From JAFGCL01 sp964492335 (GTDB taxonomy: Bacteria > Chloroflexota > Dehalococcoidia > UBA2247 > RBG-13-53-26): a DNA stretch of 51,577 nt. Positions 48,998 through 51,577 of the stretch are shown piece after piece (position 1 is the first letter of the stretch; every line of letters begins with the position of its first letter). The DNA lies in contig CAZBJX010000015.1 of the NCBI GenBank assembly GCA_964492335.1, forward strand, positions 1 through 51,577. Direction: 5' to 3'. Below the pieces are notes generated by a model. That model saw only the letters and a list, made by a program, of their open reading frames with translations. It was not told where the DNA came from and ran no database searches. Position numbers and translations under genes: made by a program.

Positions 48998-49477
48998 CTA
49001 CAGGGCAGAGCCGCCCTCAGGATAGCCATACCAGGTGGTCACGCCTCCCACCGTGTGCTCCACGATTCGTTCTATGCGCTTGGCAATGCGCCATCCGTCG
49101 CTGGTGCGCACGTAGAAGACGTGGTACACCCCGGCCGTATGTCCGATATCGCCCGAGTGAGAGCTGCGGAACTCGAAGTTGATCCAGCCTTCTGCCTGGT
49201 TGCCGCGAATCTCCAGGTGCGGAGCATGGATCAGATGCATACCCCGCCACTGCCAGTCGATGTTCACCATGCGGCAGAAGCCAGCCAACTGATCGCGCCC
49301 CTGGAACTGGTACTCTGCCAGTTCCGGTGAGACGCCCACGCTGAAGAACACGCCATCGTCCGTGAAAAGGTCAGCCCACCCCTGGGCATTCACCGTGTCC
49401 CAAGTGTGAGCGTAAGCCCCTTCAAGACCCAGTATTTCCATCCTGGCTTTCGCAATGCCGCCAGACCCATCGGTCAT
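48998..49477 (-). CDS. SnoaL-like (NTF2-fold) protein
   Basis: 159 aa cone-shaped alpha+beta barrel of the SnoaL/limonene-hydrolase/steroid-isomerase type. An N-terminal helix pair (GLEGAYAHTWDTVNAQGWADLFTDDGVFF) is followed by the strand core with a His-rich stretch (MHLIHAPHLEI) and the C-terminal SDGWRIAKRIERI. Members hydrolyse, isomerise or dehydrate ring substrates, or are mere binding proteins; the activity here is unknown. ATG 49477 has AAGGAGG upstream. Neighbouring SDR remnants and a CoA-transferase fit a degraded catabolic cluster. Confidence 0.85.
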   Translation of the reverse strand: MTDGSGGIAKARMEILGLEGAYAHTWDTVNAQGWADLFTDDGVFFSVGVSPELAEYQFQGRDQLAGFCRMVNIDWQWRGMHLIHAPHLEIRGNQAEGWINFEFRSSHSGDIGHTAGVYHVFYVRTSDGWRIAKRIERIVEHTVGGVTTWYGYPEGGSAL

Positions 49478-49601
49478 TCGTCAATCCTCCTTCTCAATGC
49501 TTCTGGGCCGATCCCGCAACAGCCACTGAGTCCGTGGCACCGCCCGACCAGGCATGACCTCCCCCATGTAGCGGGGTCCGCCGGACCTATGCTGCGGGCT
49601 G

Positions 49602-50157
49602 TTAGTAGGGCACTACCAGCTGCGCAGACCAGCCGCCGTCCACCGACAGGAAGACCCCGGTGATAAATGAGGCCTCATCCGAAGCCAGAAAGAGCGCAGC
49701 CTGAGCTATCTCCCCGGGCTCGCCCGGCCTTCCCTGTGGGATGAAGTCCATCTGCAGCGCCGGGAAGTTGGGTGCCATCATCGGCGTGTTGGACATCCCG
49801 GGACAGATGCAGTTCACCCGTATCCCCTGCTTGGGGTACTCCGCAGCCATGGTCTTGCTTAGCAGGATCATGTCGGCTTTGGAGGCGCAGTACGGCGACA
49901 CCAGAGGGCCGCCGCCAAGGCCGTTGGCGGACGAGGTATTTGCTATCACCCCACCGCCCTGTTTGATCATGATGGGTATGGCCAGTGCTTCACCCGCCGC
50001 CGCCAGGATCGCGCCGATCGTGGCCTTGGCTCCCCGGAAAGTCCCGGTCCACTGCCGCCACCCTGGCCCCTTCCCTAGCGAACAGGAGTACGCTGGCCTT
50101 CCCAATCCCCGAAGCTGTCCCCGTAATCAAAGCGACTTCTGCATCCAGCCAGCTCAT
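49602..50157 (-). pseudogene. short-chain dehydrogenase/reductase, broken (frameshift plus internal deletion)
   Basis: The N-terminal part (ATG 50157, ribosome binding site GGGAGG) has the NAD-binding TGTASGIGKA and ends at RVAAVDRD near residue 36. The coding then jumps to another frame (GAKATIGAILAAAGEAL). This is followed at once by IPIMIKQGGGVIANTSS, the catalytic SPYCASKADM and the terminal SFITGVFLSVDGG. About 70 residues normally present, including the NNAG region, are missing. Catalytic Ser, Tyr and Lys remain, but the protein cannot fold normally. Oxidoreductase of hydroxyacyl or cyclic alcohol substrates originally. Confidence 0.8.
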
Positions 50158-50174
50158 GTCGAATCCTCCCTTCG

Positions 50175-50600
50175 TCATTCAGCCATCATTGGCCTCAAGC
50201 ACTCCGGCACACTCCGTTGATCACAGCCGGCGGAGACCGGCCAGGGGCTCCTCCTTGTTTCGTTCAACGGGCCCGCCGGCACCCGCGGATAGACAGTGGC
50301 CTGCAGCAGTTGGTCAGCGGTCATACCCGCCGGCCCGTAGAATCCGCGCAGCTGCAGGTCCAAACCAGGCGTCCAGATAACCACGGGAGCGATGGCATTG
50401 ACCGCTATCTTGTTGGGCACCAGCTCCAGGGCCAGCGACCTGGTTAGCCTGACCAGCCCCGCCTCCGAGGCGCCGTAGCGGGAATGCATCGCGATCGGAT
50501 GCAGCGCCTCCAGCGAGACTATGTTGATGATCCTCCCGCCATGGCTGGCCCGGACCATCTGCTGGGCAGCATCCCGGGAGAATGAGCAGGGCCCCCCTCA
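50175..50600 (-). pseudogene. second SDR remnant (no N-terminus, frameshift, active-site Lys lost)
   Basis: Only the central part of an SDR survives. SLRGALL and AAQQMVRASHGGRIINIVS are in different frames (one-base insertion near 50580). YGASEAGLVRLTRSLALEL follows, with Glu in place of the catalytic Lys, then VNAIAPVVIWTP and VPAGPLNE near 50261. The Rossmann TGxxxGxG part and the C-terminus are absent; the last 28 codons to 50175 match nothing. It lies just upstream (minus strand) of the first SDR remnant. Confidence 0.75.
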
Positions 50601-50763
50601 GGGAGGTCAAGCAACCCGGAGACAGTGCCGATGGTCATTTGAACAGCCCACTTCCCCGGGCGGTCGCCGCTCACTCGGCTGCGCCACCGCCGGAGTCCTC
50701 AACCCTTCCCCCGTTGGCTGACTCAGGTCTGGCCACAGTGAACAGTATTGCGGCTAGTGGTCT

Positions 50764-51577
50764 CTACATCGCAATCTCGCAGCAGTCGGGGCTCACGATG
50801 AGCGGAGCGCCGGTGTATTTCTGGACCTCGGGCGGCGTCCACCCCGGAGCCACCTCCCTGAGCAGCAGGCCTTCGTCGGTGACCTCGATCACGGCCAGGT
50901 CCGTGATGATCATGGACACGCACCGGGGCGCCGTGAGCTTGTAGGTGCACTCCTTCAGGATCCGGGGTTGGCCGTCTTCGGTGACGTGCTCCATGGCAAT
51001 GATGAGCTTGGTCCTCCCGACCACCAGGTCCATGGCGCCCCCGACCCCGGGGGCCCCCATCCTGGGAGAGAAGATATTGGCCAGGTCCCCTTTCTCCGAG
51101 ACCTGGAACGCCCCGAGCACAACTGTGTTCAGCCGGCCCCCGCGGGCCATGGCGAAAGCCTCCAGGTTAGTGCAGCAGGCCGTCCCCGGCCTGGTGGTGA
51201 CGAACATGCCGGCGGCGTCGTACACATTGTGGTCAAACTCGGCATCAGTCTGAGGCGGCGGACCGTAGGCCATCAACCCGACCTCGGCGTGGAGGTGAAC
51301 GCCTTCGGGGATGAACTGCGCTGCCAGTATGGGCAGGCCGAACCCCAGGTTCACCCACTCGCCATCCTTCATCTCGCGGGCCACCCGCAGGGCAATCAGC
51401 TCCCGGGTGAGGCCCGGCTTCATGCCCTCCGGCCTCTTGATGCTGCCACCGACAGTCACCCGCTTGGACATCACGGTACGGAACTGAGTGGCGATCTCGC
51501 CCCGGTTGATCTGGGTCTTGACGATGCGGTCGACGTAGATCGCGGGCGTGACGACATGATCGGGGTCTATCTCGCCC
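50764..51577 (-). CDS. 3-oxoacid CoA-transferase, subunit B with in-frame subunit A C-terminus (partial, apparent fusion)
   Basis: Family I CoA-transferase. From the window edge to 51474 the frame encodes the end of subunit A (EIDPDHVVTPAIYVDRIVK). It continues without a stop through a linker of about 35 residues into subunit B (GLTRELIALRVAREMKDGEWVNLGFGLP). The catalytic Glu of B is in AEVGLMAYGP, where most relatives have ENG. GVGGAMDLVVG and the C-terminal CTYKLTAPR are typical. If B were separate, it would start at ATG 51471 or GTG 51474. The fused order A-B is that of SCOT-like enzymes. The 5' end is cut by the window. Confidence 0.85.
   Translation of the reverse strand, partial: GEIDPDHVVTPAIYVDRIVKTQINRGEIATQFRTVMSKRVTVGGSIKRPEGMKPGLTRELIALRVAREMKDGEWVNLGFGLPILAAQFIPEGVHLHAEVGLMAYGPPPQTDAEFDHNVYDAAGMFVTTRPGTACCTNLEAFAMARGGRLNTVVLGAFQVSEKGDLANIFSPRMGAPGVGGAMDLVVGRTKLIIAMEHVTEDGQPRILKECTYKLTAPRCVSMIITDLAVIEVTDEGLLLREVAPGWTPPEVQKYTGAPLIVSPDCCEIAM

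Overview
The window is a high-GC bacterial chromosome segment of mostly conserved, densely packed genes. No rRNA is present, so taxonomy is inferred from gene content and order: TPR protein-gyrA-mazG, apgM-like/aspartokinase, tyrA-aroA-remA-gmk, a gamma/alpha-fused 2-oxoacid:ferredoxin oxidoreductase, a Memo-like protein, CaiB/SDR/SnoaL/CoA-transferase genes, and frequent GTG/TTG starts. Together these suggest an anaerobic or facultative Chloroflexota, probably a Dehalococcoidia-like lineage. That assignment is an inference.

Layout. 1-1.3 kb: an isolated F-type ATP synthase c subunit behind a strong promoter, with two small membrane proteins. 1.5-4.3 kb: lysS and serS. 4.4-9.9 kb, minus strand: an alpha-glucan operon (glycosyltransferase, GH57 enzyme, glucan phosphorylase, iron-sulfur flavoprotein). 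10-18 kb: a mixed set (membrane protein, M20 peptidase, CaiB-type CoA-transferase, lipoprotein, nitroreductase, Memo-like protein, iron-sulfur protein, alpha/beta hydrolase). 18.2-23.3 kb: bL25, a TPR protein, gyrA and mazG. 23.3-29 kb: tRNA-Pro(CGG), then amino-acid biosynthesis (apgM-like/putative homoserine kinase, aspartokinase, prephenate dehydrogenase, EPSP synthase), remA-like and gmk. 29.1-32.5 kb, minus strand: 2-oxoacid:ferredoxin oxidoreductase, a lipoprotein and a small membrane protein. 32.7-44.0 kb: a five-gene DNA-processing operon (RmuC, SbcD-like, SbcC-like, AddB-like, AddA-like). 44.1-48.8 kb: two small proteins, then a PAS histidine kinase, a LuxR-type regulator, a receiver-only protein and a zinc-ribbon protein. 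49-51.6 kb: an accessory, partly decayed catabolic region (SnoaL-like protein, two broken SDR genes, a CoA-transferase whose A and B parts share one open frame).

The most notable non-gene signals are two duplicated regulatory modules. (1) An exact 55-bp element lies 17 nt upstream of the -35 box of both the atpE promoter and the bL25 promoter. (2) An operator made of two ATTAGGT-like half-sites 23 bp apart around GCGCATG lies exactly 34 nt upstream of CCATAAT in front of both the receiver-only gene and the zinc-ribbon gene. The second module suggests a small regulon of the adjacent histidine kinase/LuxR regulator pair.

Many promoters in the window fit TTGCNN-N17/18-TATCAT or similar boxes, and some lie so close to the start codon that leaderless or near-leaderless mRNAs are predicted. 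Strong GC hairpins without U-tracts sit at several gene ends.
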